64,000 bases of DNA from DASXVX01 sp036504075 (lineage in GTDB: Bacteria; Bacillota; Sulfobacillia; Symbiobacteriales; Symbiobacteriaceae): contig DASXVX010000078.1 in the NCBI GenBank assembly GCA_036504075.1, positions 1 through 64,000 on the forward strand, in the 5' to 3' direction. Under the pieces are notes generated by a model, which saw only the letters and a program-made list of their open reading frames with translations, was not told where the DNA came from and made no database searches. Below, piece by piece: positions 15,773 through 24,631 of this stretch. The translations under genes and the position numbers were made by a program. The first letter of the stretch is position 1. Each line of letters starts with the position of its first letter.

Positions 15773-16707
15773 GCCTGACCCCTCCTCGTCTCGAGTAGTC
15801 CTTTCAGTTCCATGATCGTCCCCATGGCCGGTTGTGCGCCTGGCCGGGTGACGGCCAGCGCTCCCGCAGCGACGCCCCAGTCCAGGGCCTGCAAGAGATC
15901 AAGCCCGGAGGCCAGAGCGGCACCCAGGCCGCCGGCAAAAGCGTCCCCGGCGGCGGTGGTATCGACCACCGGGACCTTGAAGGGCCGGCACCAGGCCGTT
16001 CCGCCGGGCTCCGCCAGGCAGACCCCTTCGGCGCCGAGCTTGACCACCACCCGCGGGAAGCCCTGGGCCAGGAGCGCCCGGGCGGCTTCGGCCGCGCCGT
16101 TCTGGCCGGAAACCGGCACGCCGGTGAGGGCGGCCGCTTCCGTTTCGTTGGGCGTCACCAGCCAGGTGGCCTCGATGAGGCGGCGGGGCAGGGGTGCGGC
16201 AGGTGCGGGTGCCGGGTCCAGAATCACCGGCACGCCAGCCGCATGGGCGATTTCCGCCGCCCGCAGGCAGGACTCCACCGGAATCTCCAGTTGCAGCAGC
16301 ACGACGGCGGCTGCCCGAATCAGACCGGCGTAGCGGTCCACCAGGTCGGGCGTCACCTCGGCGTTGGCGCCCGAAATGACTATAATGCGGTTCTGCCCGG
16401 TCTCGTCCACGGTGATCAGGGCCGTGCCCGTGGGCGCGGAGCCGGAGCGGGTGACCCCGTTCGTGGCGACCCCGTCCCGCTCCAGGCTGGCAATCAACTC
16501 GGCGCCGAACCCGTCGTCGCCCACCCGGGCGATCATGGAAACCGGGGCGCCCAGCCGAGCCGCGGCGACGGCCTGATTGCCGCCCTTGCCGCCCGGATAG
16601 CGCTCCAGCCCCGGGGCGAAAACCGTTTCGCCGGCCGCCGGCGCCCGCCGCGGGCGAACGACCAGGTCCAGGTTCAGGCTGCCGACAACCACCACCGGTT
16701 TTTGCAC
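15769..16707 (-). CDS. rbsK: Ribokinase
   Basis: This 312-residue PfkB-family kinase phosphorylates ribose to ribose 5-phosphate. The N-terminal 'VGSLNLDLVVRPRRAP' and 'YPGGKGGNQAVAAARLG' blocks bind ribose. The C-terminal PfkB signature 'VVDTTAAGDAFAGGLGAAL' holds the catalytic Asp. The ATG at 16707 lies three bases downstream of the lacI-type gene stop on the same strand. Product and neighbours are fully consistent with ribose use. Confidence 0.95.
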   Translation of the reverse strand: MQKPVVVVGSLNLDLVVRPRRAPAAGETVFAPGLERYPGGKGGNQAVAAARLGAPVSMIARVGDDGFGAELIASLERDGVATNGVTRSGSAPTGTALITVDETGQNRIIVISGANAEVTPDLVDRYAGLIRAAAVVLLQLEIPVESCLRAAEIAHAAGVPVILDPAPAPAAPLPRRLIEATWLVTPNETEAAALTGVPVSGQNGAAEAARALLAQGFPRVVVKLGAEGVCLAEPGGTAWCRPFKVPVVDTTAAGDAFAGGLGAALASGLDLLQALDWGVAAGALAVTRPGAQPAMGTIMELKGLLETRRGQA

Positions 16708-16710
16708 GGT

Positions 16711-17718
16711 TCAGTCCCTCCTCCGGGTGGTTCTGCGGACGATCAACTCTGGCTGGAAAATGTGACGGCGGCCCGCAGCCGGGATTCCGCCGGTAATGCG
16801 TTCATGGAGCATGGTCATGGCCCGGCGGCCCATGTCGTACGCCGGCTGGCGCACGGTGGTCAGGGCCGGGTGGATGAGGGCCGCCATCTGGATATCGTCG
16901 AAGCCCACGACGGAAAGCTCGTCGGGTACGGCGATTCCCGCTTCGGTAGCCGCCCGCAGCATGCCGATGGCCATCAGGTCGTTGCCGGCAAAGACGGCGG
17001 TGGGCCGCGGCGCCCGGCCCAGGAGGATTTGCGCGGCCGCATAGCCGGACTCCAGCGTGTACTCCCCGAACACAACCAGGGACGGGTCATAGGGAATCGA
17101 TGCCTCCTGGAGCGCCTGCTGGTAGCCGGCCAGGCGGTCCTGCCCCGTTCGGGTGGCCGGGTGGCCGGCGGCATGGGCAATTCGCCGGTGCCCCAGGTCG
17201 ATCAGGTGCCGGACGGCTGCCTGCGCGCCCAGGCTGTTATTGACCAGAACGCTGTCCACGTCCAGGTCGTCCAGCTGGCGGTCGGTCACGACCACCGGCA
17301 CCTCGCCGGCCAGCAGCCCGGTCACCAGTTCGTGCCGGTCGGTGGTGCCCACGAAAATGATGCCGTCCACCCGGCGTTCCCGCAGTTTCCGAACGTCCAG
17401 GGCCTCCATGGCCGGGTCGTTGTCGGTGTTGCAGAGAAACACCGTGTAGCCCACCTCGCTGGCGGCATCTTCCACGCCGCGGGTGATGGCCGGGAAAAAT
17501 GGGTTGGTGATATCCGGAACAATCAGGCCGATGGTGGCGGTAGACCGCCTGACCATGCTCCGGGCCAACTGGCTGGGCACGAACCCCAGATCACTGCATG
17601 CCTGCAGTACCCGCTCCCGGGTCTCAGGACGTACATAGCCGCTGTCATTAAGCACCCGCGACACCGTAGCCAGCCCAACCCCTGCCGCCTGAGCCACATC
17701 CCGAATGGTCGGATTCAT
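16711..17718 (-). CDS. rbsR: LacI-family regulator of the ribose operon (RbsR-like)
   Basis: This 335-residue regulator has the LacI helix-turn-helix at its very N-terminus ('TIRDVAQAAGVGLATVSRVL', residues 4-23), the hinge helix, and a ribose-binding-protein-like sensor domain ('PDITNPFFPAITRGVEDAA', 'VVGFDDIQMAALIHPALTTV'). The ATG at 17718 puts the DNA-binding domain at the normal position; the longer open frame upstream crosses the operators. It is first in the operon and transcribed with rbsKDACB. Three CG-centred operator-like sites at 17734-17818 indicate autoregulation. Confidence 0.9.
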   Translation of the reverse strand: MNPTIRDVAQAAGVGLATVSRVLNDSGYVRPETRERVLQACSDLGFVPSQLARSMVRRSTATIGLIVPDITNPFFPAITRGVEDAASEVGYTVFLCNTDNDPAMEALDVRKLRERRVDGIIFVGTTDRHELVTGLLAGEVPVVVTDRQLDDLDVDSVLVNNSLGAQAAVRHLIDLGHRRIAHAAGHPATRTGQDRLAGYQQALQEASIPYDPSLVVFGEYTLESGYAAAQILLGRAPRPTAVFAGNDLMAIGMLRAATEAGIAVPDELSVVGFDDIQMAALIHPALTTVRQPAYDMGRRAMTMLHERITGGIPAAGRRHIFQPELIVRRTTRRRD

Positions 17719-17733
17719 GTCTATCTTATCCTT

Positions 17734-17818
17734 ATGGAACCGCTTCCGCGGTTCGGTGTATGGAAACGTTACCCTAGATAGGCGTAGCCTATAGAAAGCA
17801 TGTGGAACCGTTTCCACA
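17734..17818 (-). promoter_or_regulatory. Three LacI-type operators upstream of the ribose operon
   Basis: Three CG-centred sites fit the LacI-family pattern: TGGAACCGCTTCC (17735-17747), TGGAAACGTTACC (17761-17773) and TGTGGAACCGTTTCCACA (17801-17818, nearly perfect). Between the second and third, ATAGGC-GTA-GCCTAT (17778-17792) is a separate perfect inverted repeat. The first site is only 17 bases before the regulator ATG. The third lies where an upstream promoter region would be, so looping or cooperative binding is possible. No clear -35/-10 pair was settled. Confidence 0.7.
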
Positions 17819-18008
17819 TAGGAGATTCTTTCTACGGTCCAAAATTCCTCCTGGGGGATAGAGATTTTTGTTTCAGGCATGAAAGAAACCCAGGCAGGCA
17901 CTCCTGGGCGGGCGTATTGTGCCGTAGGAAGGGACACGGCTTCCGGGAAGAAGACCTCAGCGCAGGTGCGAGGACAAGTCTGCCTGTTGCTAAAGGGAGT
18001 GAGAGCCA

Positions 18009-19710
18009 TGCGCCATCGGCGTTTGATGGCCGCGCTCGTTCTGGCTTGCTCCTGATGATTCCGCCGGCGAGGGCGGCCGTGGTGAACGGCACGTCCGCAG
18101 TGCTGGACGTCCCGCCGCTGGTGCGCAACGGTCGGACGATGGTGCCGCTGCGCATGCTGGGCGAGGCGATGGGCGCCCTTGTCACCTGGGACGGGGCCGA
18201 CAAAAAGGTCACCTACCGGATGGGCACGACTCAGGTGGAGCTTTGGGTCGGGAAGAACACCGCTCGGGTCAACGGCCAGAGCGTCCCCATTGACCCGGCG
18301 CCGGAGATTATAGGCGCCGCACGGGCACAGCCCTGGCCGTGACGACCACCTGGAGCGCCTCCGGCGGTAGCATCAGCGGCGGCGTCTGGACGGCCCCGAC
18401 TCGGGCCGGCACGTATGTCGTCACCGCGCTGCCACCCTGGAAGCAGGCAAGGTGCTGGCCTACAAGGTCACGGCGGCCGACGGCTACGCCAATCCGGTCA
18501 CCCTGCGCCGGCCTGGGGCCTGAACGGCGTGGGCGCCATCACCGATGGCCGGTTCACTTCCGAAAGGACCGGTACCGCCGTGGTAACCGTCACGGTCGGC
18601 GGCAAGAGCGTCTCCGCCGGCACCATCACCGTCGTCCCCGGCCCGGTGGCAAGCGTGACCGTCGATTCACCCGTCCGGGTCACCGGCGGCGAGCCCGCTC
18701 AGTTTACCGCCACTGTCCGGGATCGGTTTGGCAACGCGGTCCGGTTCGCCGGCCTCACCTGGACGGCCACGGGCGGGGCGGTGACCGAAGGCGGCCTCTT
18801 CGCCGGCGCCGCTGCGGCGACCGCCGCCGGCGACATCCGGGGCAGTACGGAATTCAGCATCGCACCCCCGCAGGAACGCCCCGCTCCCCCCGGCATCTAC
18901 ACCGATGCAGAGGTCGTCCGGGCGACCACACCCACGGATTCCGGCACGGAGGTGGTCTACCCGCCGGTCATCATCCAGGGCAGCGGCCCGGTGCAAATCA
19001 GCATCGACCTGCCGGTCGGCCGGCTGCCGGACCCGACGCTGCTGGTCTACTACTACGACGCCCACCTCTCGGCCTGGATCGCCGTCCCCACCAGCTTTGC
19101 GGACGGGCAGGCTACAGCACAGGTGCCTGCGGGCAAGCCTGTGGCCCTCCTGCGGGGAATGATCAGGCAGGCGCCGGACGCCGCCGGCCACTGGGCCAAC
19201 GCATCGCTGCTGAAGCTCCAGTCCATCGGTCTGCTGAACGGCTTCCCGGACGCCACCATCCGGCCGAACGACACGGCCACCCGCTACCAGATGGCGAAAG
19301 TCCTGGCCCTGGCACTGCGGCTCGACGTGGTCCATGCCGACCTCTCCGTGCTGCAGCGGCTGCCGGACGGCGACCTGATTCCCGAATGGGTGAAGCCGTA
19401 CGTCGCAGCGGTGGTCTTCAGCGGCGTCATGCAAGGCGGCGACGCCGGGTTCCAGGGCGGCGCCCTGGTGACCCGGGCGCAGATGGCGACCCTGCTGGGC
19501 CGGATTCTGGGGCAGGGCGACACCGCCAGGCTGAACTTCAGCGACATGGGTGCGATCCCGGGCTGGGCGCAGGAGGGCGTCAGCCGGTCTGTGGCGGCAG
19601 GACTGATCAGCGGCTTCCCGGACGGCACGTTCCGGCCGGACGAACCGCTCACCCGGGCGCAGATGGCCAGGATTCTCGGGCTCCTGATGGACCTGCTGCC
19701 GCCCCGGTAG
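18009..19710 (+). pseudogene. Broken S-layer-anchored protein (stalk domain, Ig-like, three SLH domains)
   Basis: The remains run through five frame segments. An ATG at 18009 begins a signal peptide (MRHRRLMAALVLA) that continues in another frame as 'LLLMIPPARAAV'. A copper-amine-oxidase-N-type stalk domain follows ('GRTMVPLRMLGEAMGALVTW'). The frame then shifts near 18330, near 18432 and near 18522. After that a long intact stretch carries an Ig-like region ('GPVASVTVDSPVRVTGGEPA') and three S-layer homology repeats ('GLLNGFPDATIRPNDTATRY', a middle copy near 19380-19500, and 'GLISGFPDGTFRPDEPLTRA'). At least four shifts make it a decaying gene rather than one sequencing error. The ancestor was a secreted, cell-wall-attached protein. 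Confidence 0.8.
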
Positions 19711-19722
19711 GGGTGACGGCGC

Positions 19723-19757
19723 CAAGACGCCTGCCGGCTTGCCTGGCAGGCGTCTTG
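19723..19757 (+). terminator. Hairpin after the SLH pseudogene
   Basis: CAAGACGCCTGCC (19723-19735) pairs perfectly with GGCAGGCGTCTTG (19745-19757). There is no T-run after it, so termination efficiency is uncertain. From 19810 to 19935 the sequence turns A/T-rich and probably holds the promoter of the chemoreceptor gene, but I could not fix -35/-10 boxes. Confidence 0.6.
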
Positions 19758-19935
19758 TGCTGGGATGGAGCGCCTGGGTCGGGTCTGCTTGCGGGAAGAC
19801 TTGCAAAACTAGTACCGAACATATGATAATAACAAAGTTACTGGTTACTTGTATAGTTGAGGATAAGTTGAGAGTGGAACTCCATAATGGGCTTATCCCA
19901 GTTTGATGCAGAGACGTAGCAGGAGGCATGTTGCG

Positions 19936-21795
19936 ATGCGAATGACCGTCGGCGCAAAAATCGCGGTTCCAACACTGATCGTTCTGGCTTTCTTGGGGTT
20001 CAACTCCTACTTCGCCGTGAAGCAAATTGACAGCGTGAACCGCAGTGCCGTTACGATGAATAGCAACACCATGCCCAGCGTCATGACGGTGATGCACATG
20101 GAGACCATCGCCGAGCGGGTGCGGGGGCTGGTTTTCCTGGAACTACGCGAAACCGATGACGCAGCGAAGAAGCAGATCGAAGACCAGATCCAGGCGACCT
20201 GGGGTGATCTGCAGAAAGCAGAGTCCGAATTTAGCAAACTGGTCTCTACAGATGAGGAGCGTCCGCTTCTTTCCCAGGTCGGTGCGCAGTTCGACAAGGT
20301 GAAAGAACTCCAGAGCCGTGCGGTGGCTCTAGGCAGGAAGGACGGGCAGCCCCTCTGGACGAAGGAAGGCAATGACGCGCTCTCTCAGGTGCTTACCACC
20401 CTCGAAACCTTGCGGAAATCGAACGTCATGGAAGCGCAGGCAATGAGCGAAGCGGGCGCCCGGACCTTCACTCGGGCCCGCTTGTACGTGTTCGGCCTGG
20501 CAGGGCTCGGGCTGATTGTCGGCCTGCTGCTGGCGTTTGTCACGGCCAGCGGTATCAGCAGGGGCGTCAGGCGTGTGGCCGCAGCCGCTAACCGGGTGGC
20601 CCAGGGCGACCTGCAGGTCCAAGAACTGCAGGTCACGTCGCGGGATGAAGTCGGAGACCTGGCACAATCCTTCAACACCATGGCCCGGAGTGTGCGGGAT
20701 GTGGTCCGCCAAATGGCCGGTTCATCCCGAGAGGTGGCTGCTTCCGCTGAACAACTGACTGTGACGACAGAACAAGTGGCGGTGGCGGCCCAGATGGTGG
20801 CGCGGGCAGTGGAACAGGTATCGCGTGGCGCAACTCACCAAGCCAAGGCGGTGGGGGAGACTCGGGATATCGTGGGGCAATTGGAGGCTGCCATCGCCCA
20901 GATCTCCGGCGGCGCCGGGCAGCAGGCGGCCGACGCGGCCACGACTGCAGCGGCAGTTTCGCAGGTGGCAGCAGCTGTCGATGATGTCACCAGCAAGGCC
21001 GGACAGGTCGCCCAGTCGGCCGAGGAGTCTGCCCGGTCTGCACGAGAAGGCGCGCACGTCGTCGATCAGGTAATCGCGGGCATGAGCCAAATCGGCGAAT
21101 CGTATGCCGCCACGCGTCGCGAAGTTGCTGACCTGACCCCCATCTCCACCCAGATCGGTGCCATTACCAAAACCATCACCGAGATCGCAGAACAGACGAA
21201 CCTGCTGGCCTTAAACGCCGCCATCGAAGCGGCTCGGGCGGGGGAGCACGGGCGCGGGTTCGCAGTTGTGGCGGATGAAGTCCGAAAATTGGCAGAATTG
21301 GCGGGCCGCTCTGCCACAGACATCGCCCATTTGATCAGTGAGAGCCAGCAGGAGATCAGGGGAGCGGTCGAGGCGGCGGCGGCCGGACAGGCTCAGGTGG
21401 CGAGCGGAGTTCAGCACGCGTCGGCGGCAGAGCGTGCCCTCAAGGAGATCCTGGTCAGCAACGAGCGGACGACGCGTGACGCCATGGCGATTGCGGCGGC
21501 AGCCAGGGAGATTTCCGCCTCGACCCGCCAGGTGGTCAGTCTCGTGGATTCGGTCGCTGCCGTGACGGAAGAGAACACGGCGGCGACGGAGCAGATGGCG
21601 GCCGGCTCTGAGCAGGTCGGCAAGTCGGTGGAGGCCATCGCCGCCGTCGCCACTCAGAACAACGCTGCTGCCACGCAGGTTTCAGCCTCCGTCCAGGAGA
21701 TGACCGCATCTATGGAAGAGATCGTGGCGTCGGCCCAAAGCCTGGCTCAGACCGCGCAGGCGCTTCAGTCCCAAGTCTCCAAGTTCAGGCTGTAG
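19936..21795 (+). CDS. Methyl-accepting chemotaxis protein
   Basis: This 619-residue chemoreceptor has a first membrane helix (about residues 9-27) and an extracytoplasmic four-helix-bundle sensor with 'NTMPSVMTVMHMETIAERVR' and 'LELRETDDAAKKQIEDQI'. A second membrane helix (about 180-203), a HAMP linker and a long signalling coiled coil follow. The kinase-control tip is recognisable as 'EIAEQTNLLALNAAIEAARA' followed by 'GEHGRGFAVVADEVRKLAE'. The ATG at 19936 is preferred over 19903 because AGGAGG (19921-19926) precedes it by nine bases. The ligand cannot be read from the sequence. It stands alone between two terminators. Confidence 0.92.
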   Translation: MRMTVGAKIAVPTLIVLAFLGFNSYFAVKQIDSVNRSAVTMNSNTMPSVMTVMHMETIAERVRGLVFLELRETDDAAKKQIEDQIQATWGDLQKAESEFSKLVSTDEERPLLSQVGAQFDKVKELQSRAVALGRKDGQPLWTKEGNDALSQVLTTLETLRKSNVMEAQAMSEAGARTFTRARLYVFGLAGLGLIVGLLLAFVTASGISRGVRRVAAAANRVAQGDLQVQELQVTSRDEVGDLAQSFNTMARSVRDVVRQMAGSSREVAASAEQLTVTTEQVAVAAQMVARAVEQVSRGATHQAKAVGETRDIVGQLEAAIAQISGGAGQQAADAATTAAAVSQVAAAVDDVTSKAGQVAQSAEESARSAREGAHVVDQVIAGMSQIGESYAATRREVADLTPISTQIGAITKTITEIAEQTNLLALNAAIEAARAGEHGRGFAVVADEVRKLAELAGRSATDIAHLISESQQEIRGAVEAAAAGQAQVASGVQHASAAERALKEILVSNERTTRDAMAIAAAAREISASTRQVVSLVDSVAAVTEENTAATEQMAAGSEQVGKSVEAIAAVATQNNAAATQVSASVQEMTASMEEIVASAQSLAQTAQALQSQVSKFRL

Positions 21796-21824
21796 GCCCT
21801 ACGAACTCGCTACCAACTCTCGCG

Positions 21825-21852
21825 GGCCCGCCCAGGCAGAGGCGGGCCTTTT
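21825..21852 (+). terminator. Rho-independent terminator of the chemoreceptor gene
   Basis: GGCCCGCC (21825-21832) pairs with GGCGGGCC (21841-21848) and is followed by TTTT. Confidence 0.85.
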
Positions 21853-22014
21853 CTGACGCTCCGACGGGGCGAGTGCCAGGTAAGACAGCGCCGACGGGAG
21901 GCAGGAAGGGCGGGGATGGTTGCACAAGCCACAGTACTAACCGAACGTTCTGCCCGCGGCGTGCGTACGCGCCCCCGCGATCACAGAGTCAAACGCATGG
22001 ACGAGGCTTGTGGG

Positions 22015-22050
22015 ACATAGCTATGTGGCACGCCCCCCTGGGACGTGCCA
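22015..22050 (+). promoter_or_regulatory. Palindrome and hairpin just upstream of ylbJ
   Basis: ACATAGCTATGT (22015-22026) is a perfect 12-bp palindrome. It touches a hairpin made by TGGCACG (22026-22032) and CGTGCCA (22044-22050). Together they fill most of the leader of ylbJ. The region 21853-22014 shows no gene. A sporulation sigma-E promoter would be expected here by analogy with Bacillus, but I could not recognise its boxes. Confidence 0.35.
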
Positions 22051-22074
22051 CTTCGTTCGATCCGGAGGTGCTCC

Positions 22075-23304
22075 ATGCGAGCCAGAATATCGGCCCTGGT
22101 CTGGGCTGCGACTGCAGTGGTGCTGACTCTCTCTCTGGTGTTGTTTCCGGACACGGCGCTGGCGGCCGCCAAAGACGGTCTGCATCTCTTCCTCACCGTC
22201 GTTTTCCCGTCGTTGTTGCCGTTCTTCATTCTGTCGGAGATCATGCTGGGACTTGGCGTCGTGCATTTCATCGGCGTGCTGTTCGAGCCGCTCATGCGGC
22301 CCCTGTTCAACGTGCCCGGCGAGGGCGCATTCGTACTGAGCATGGGACTGGCCGCCGGCTATCCCATGGATGCCGTGATTACGGCCCGGTTCCGCAGGCA
22401 GGACCTCTGCACCCGGACCGAAGGGGAGCGCATGCTGGCTTTCAGTAATACGGCAGATCCACTATTCATCTTTGGCGCCGTGGCCGTCGGGATGTTCGGC
22501 ATGATACAGGTGGGCCGGACCATCGCGATCGCACACTACATCAGTGCGTTTCTCGTGGGCCTGACCTTTCGGTTCTACGGCTTCCGCGAGAAGGGCTTCC
22601 GGCCGGAACGGCTCCGCACCGGCAACATTCTCGGCCGGGCCGTGGATGCCCTGGTGAAAGCCCGGGCCGAGGACGCCCGCCCCTTCGGCCAGATGATGGG
22701 CGACGCCGTGAACGACTCCATCAAGACAATGTTCATGATCTGTGGCTTCATTATGCTGTTCTCGACCATGGTCAAGATCATCGACGTGGTCGGCATCTAC
22801 CCGTTCCTGGCCATGCCGTTCCAGGCCCTCTTCCGGCTGGTGAGCGTAGACCCGGCGCTGGTGAAGGCCGCCGTGAACGGACTTTTTGAGATCGATCTGG
22901 GGACGCTCGCCGCCGCACAGGCGCAGGCCCCCCTGGTCCACCAGGTGGCTGTCGCCGGCGCGGTCATCGCCTGGAGCGGCCTCTCGGTACACGGCCAGGT
23001 GGCCAGCGTGCTGACCGGGACCGACATCCGCATGCGGCCCTACGTGCTGGCCCGGCTCCTGCACGCAGCGCTGGCGGGCGGCATTACCGTGCTGCTCATG
23101 GGCAAAGTCGACCCGACCTTCGGGCGCTATCTCCCCGCGCTGGGCGGCCTCCCGTTCCAGTTCATCCAGCCCGCCTTCGGGACGCTGCTGATGCGGTCGA
23201 CCTCCTGGGCGCTGGCCGTGCCGCTGGGCCTCTCGCTCATCGGGGGGACCGTGGCGGCCCTTACCGGGGGGCTCCGCTGGGTCACGTTTACCCACCGGCA
23301 GTAA
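22075..23304 (+). CDS. ylbJ: Sporulation integral membrane protein YlbJ
   Basis: This 409-residue membrane protein has many hydrophobic segments and the nucleoside-transporter-gate-like architecture of YlbJ, which is needed for spore cortex formation in Bacillus. Recognisable stretches are 'LFLTVVFPSLLPFFILSEIM', 'GLAAGYPMDAVITARFRRQD' and 'LAFSNTADPLFIFGAVAVGM'. The ATG at 22075 lies seven bases after CGGAGGTG; an in-frame start at 22045 falls inside the hairpin and has no ribosome site. It supports an endospore-forming host. Confidence 0.87.
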   Translation: MRARISALVWAATAVVLTLSLVLFPDTALAAAKDGLHLFLTVVFPSLLPFFILSEIMLGLGVVHFIGVLFEPLMRPLFNVPGEGAFVLSMGLAAGYPMDAVITARFRRQDLCTRTEGERMLAFSNTADPLFIFGAVAVGMFGMIQVGRTIAIAHYISAFLVGLTFRFYGFREKGFRPERLRTGNILGRAVDALVKARAEDARPFGQMMGDAVNDSIKTMFMICGFIMLFSTMVKIIDVVGIYPFLAMPFQALFRLVSVDPALVKAAVNGLFEIDLGTLAAAQAQAPLVHQVAVAGAVIAWSGLSVHGQVASVLTGTDIRMRPYVLARLLHAALAGGITVLLMGKVDPTFGRYLPALGGLPFQFIQPAFGTLLMRSTSWALAVPLGLSLIGGTVAALTGGLRWVTFTHRQ

Positions 23305-23389
23305 GTGCATCTTCCCTTGGGACTAAGAATTCGCTAATCTGATAGGTGGAGGATTGAAGCGAAAGTTCTCGAAGGAGGGGTACAAAGGC

Positions 23390-24055
23390 ATGGCCATCCT
23401 ACAGCAGAAGGACGCGGACACAATCCGGAGCCTGTTTGCCAAGGAGCTGAGAGACCCGGTCAAGTTGGCCTTCTTCACCCAGGGGGAGTCACCGCTCGAT
23501 GCACCGAGCCACGAATGCCGGTTCTGCCAGGACGAGCGGGAACTGCTGACCGAACTGACGGCACTCAACAGTCACCTGACGCTCGAAGTGACCGACTTTG
23601 TGGCCTCGGCCGATGTGGCGCAGGCCCGTGGCATCGACCAGATTCCGGCGCTGGAGCTGACCGGCCACGCGAAGGGCCGGGTGCGCTATATTGGCATACC
23701 GGCCGGCTATGAGTTCTCCAGCCTCATCGAAGACATCGTCGACTTGTCCAAGGGGACGACCCGACTGGCCCAGGCCACCAGGGAGGCCCTGGCTAAGTTG
23801 ACCAGGCCGGTCCACATCCAGGTCTTTGTAACACCTACCTGACCCTACTGCCCGAAGAGCGCCAGGATGGCGCACATGATGGCAATGGAGAGTCCGCTGG
23901 TCACGGCCGATGTTGTCGAAGTATCGGAGTTCCCGCATCTGGCCCAGAAGTATCAGGTGATGGGCGTACCAAAGACGGTGTTCAACGAGACCGTCTCCGT
24001 CGAAGGCGGCGTGCCTGAGTCTGCGTTCATCGCTAAGCTCCTGGCTTCTGAATAG
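23390..24055 (+). CDS. Two-domain thioredoxin-fold disulfide oxidoreductase (PDO-type) with in-frame UGA: probable selenoprotein
   Basis: Read through the TGA at 23840-23842, this is a 221-residue protein of two thioredoxin folds, like archaeal/thermophile protein disulfide oxidoreductases (glutaredoxin-like, 220-230 residues). The first domain has C-R-F-C at 43-46. In the second, 'HIQVFVTPT' leads directly to TGA-Pro-Tyr-Cys-Pro, so the TGA takes the place of the first Cys of a CPYC motif (residue 151, giving U-P-Y-C). The frame then continues with conserved family sequence ('SARMAHMMAMES', 'HLAQKYQVMGVPKTVFNE') to a TAG at 24053. A hairpin (23859-23873) sits where bacterial SECIS elements lie. 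The ATG at 23390 follows GAAGGAGGGG. A nonsense mutation is the alternative, but hitting exactly the redox Cys is unlikely. Confidence 0.8.
23859..23873 (+). promoter_or_regulatory. Candidate bacterial SECIS hairpin
   Basis: GCGCC (23859-23863) and GGCGC (23869-23873) form a 5-bp GC stem with loop AGGAU. The loop begins 21 bases after the UGA and has G in its second position, which fits the bacterial SECIS pattern (small apical loop with an early G, roughly 16-37 bases after UGA). It lies inside the coding sequence, as bacterial SECIS elements do. Confidence 0.65.
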
Positions 24056-24066
24056 CACCCGCCCAC

Positions 24067-24102
24067 AGCCTCCTCCGGATTTGGGGGAGGCTATGTTATA
24101 AT
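24067..24102 (+). promoter_or_regulatory. Terminator hairpin overlapping an extended -10 promoter for ppa
   Basis: AGCCTCCTCC (24067-24076) pairs with GGGGGAGGCT (24083-24092), ending the oxidoreductase transcript. Two bases later TGTTATAAT (24094-24102) is a perfect extended -10 (TGnTATAAT) with no good -35, so transcription of ppa should begin near 24109. Confidence 0.7.
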
Positions 24103-24137
24103 GAAAACTGGTGCTGCGAAGAAAGGGGTCATGGCCG

Positions 24138-24626
24138 TTGGCTGAACTTCTGGTCGAGGCGTTCATCGAAATTCCGGCGGGCAGCCAGAATAAGTATGAG
24201 TTCGATAAGGACCTCGGCATCCTGCGACTGGACCGGGTACTTTACTCCCCGGTGCACTATCCGACGGACTATGGCTATATTCCCGACACGCTGGAGGAAG
24301 ACGGGGACCCGATCGATATCCTCGTGCTGGTCACCAACGCTACGTTTCCGGGCTGCCTGATCGATACCCGCGTGGTGGGCTGCCTGGCCATGCAGGACGA
24401 TAAGGGCGTGGACAACAAGCTCCTGGGCGTGCCGGTGAAAGATCCGCGGTTCGACCAGGTGCGGGACCTCGGGGCCGTACCGCCGCACGTGCTTCGGGAA
24501 ATCGAACACTTCTTCAAGACCTACAAGGACCTGGAAGGCAAGGAGACCGTCATAATGGGCTGGAAGGGGGCCGAGGAAGCGGCCACCATCTTCGCCAAAG
24601 CCAAGGCTGCCTATCACCCGAGGTGA
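24138..24626 (+). CDS. ppa: Inorganic pyrophosphatase (family I)
   Basis: This 162-residue soluble enzyme hydrolyses pyrophosphate and pulls biosynthetic reactions forward. Family I signatures are 'IEIPAGSQNKYEFDKDLG', 'YPTDYGYIPDTLEEDGDPID' (metal-binding Asp cluster) and 'GVPVKDPRF'. The TTG at 24138 is taken as start: AAGGGG lies nine bases before it and the residues after it begin the family fold. The ATG at 24131 is in another frame and stops after four codons, and the GTG at 24111 would coincide with the transcription start. Confidence 0.93.
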   Translation: MAELLVEAFIEIPAGSQNKYEFDKDLGILRLDRVLYSPVHYPTDYGYIPDTLEEDGDPIDILVLVTNATFPGCLIDTRVVGCLAMQDDKGVDNKLLGVPVKDPRFDQVRDLGAVPPHVLREIEHFFKTYKDLEGKETVIMGWKGAEEAATIFAKAKAAYHPR

Positions 24627-24631
24627 CATCC

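Noticed and set aside
18009..18600. Programmed frameshifting or selenocysteine in the SLH gene
   Set aside because: Several unrelated frame changes occur without slippery sequences, and stops do not fall on functional residues, so decay explains it better.
19810..19935. A cyclic-di-GMP riboswitch before the chemoreceptor gene
   Set aside because: The conserved GEMM core bases and tetraloop-receptor pattern could not be found; the leader is only A/T-rich.
23354..24055. Treating the UGA-interrupted oxidoreductase as a frameshifted or nonsense pseudogene
   Set aside because: There is no frame change, both sides are conserved, the stop falls exactly on the redox Cys, and a SECIS-like hairpin follows. 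The pseudogene reading is kept only as a fallback.
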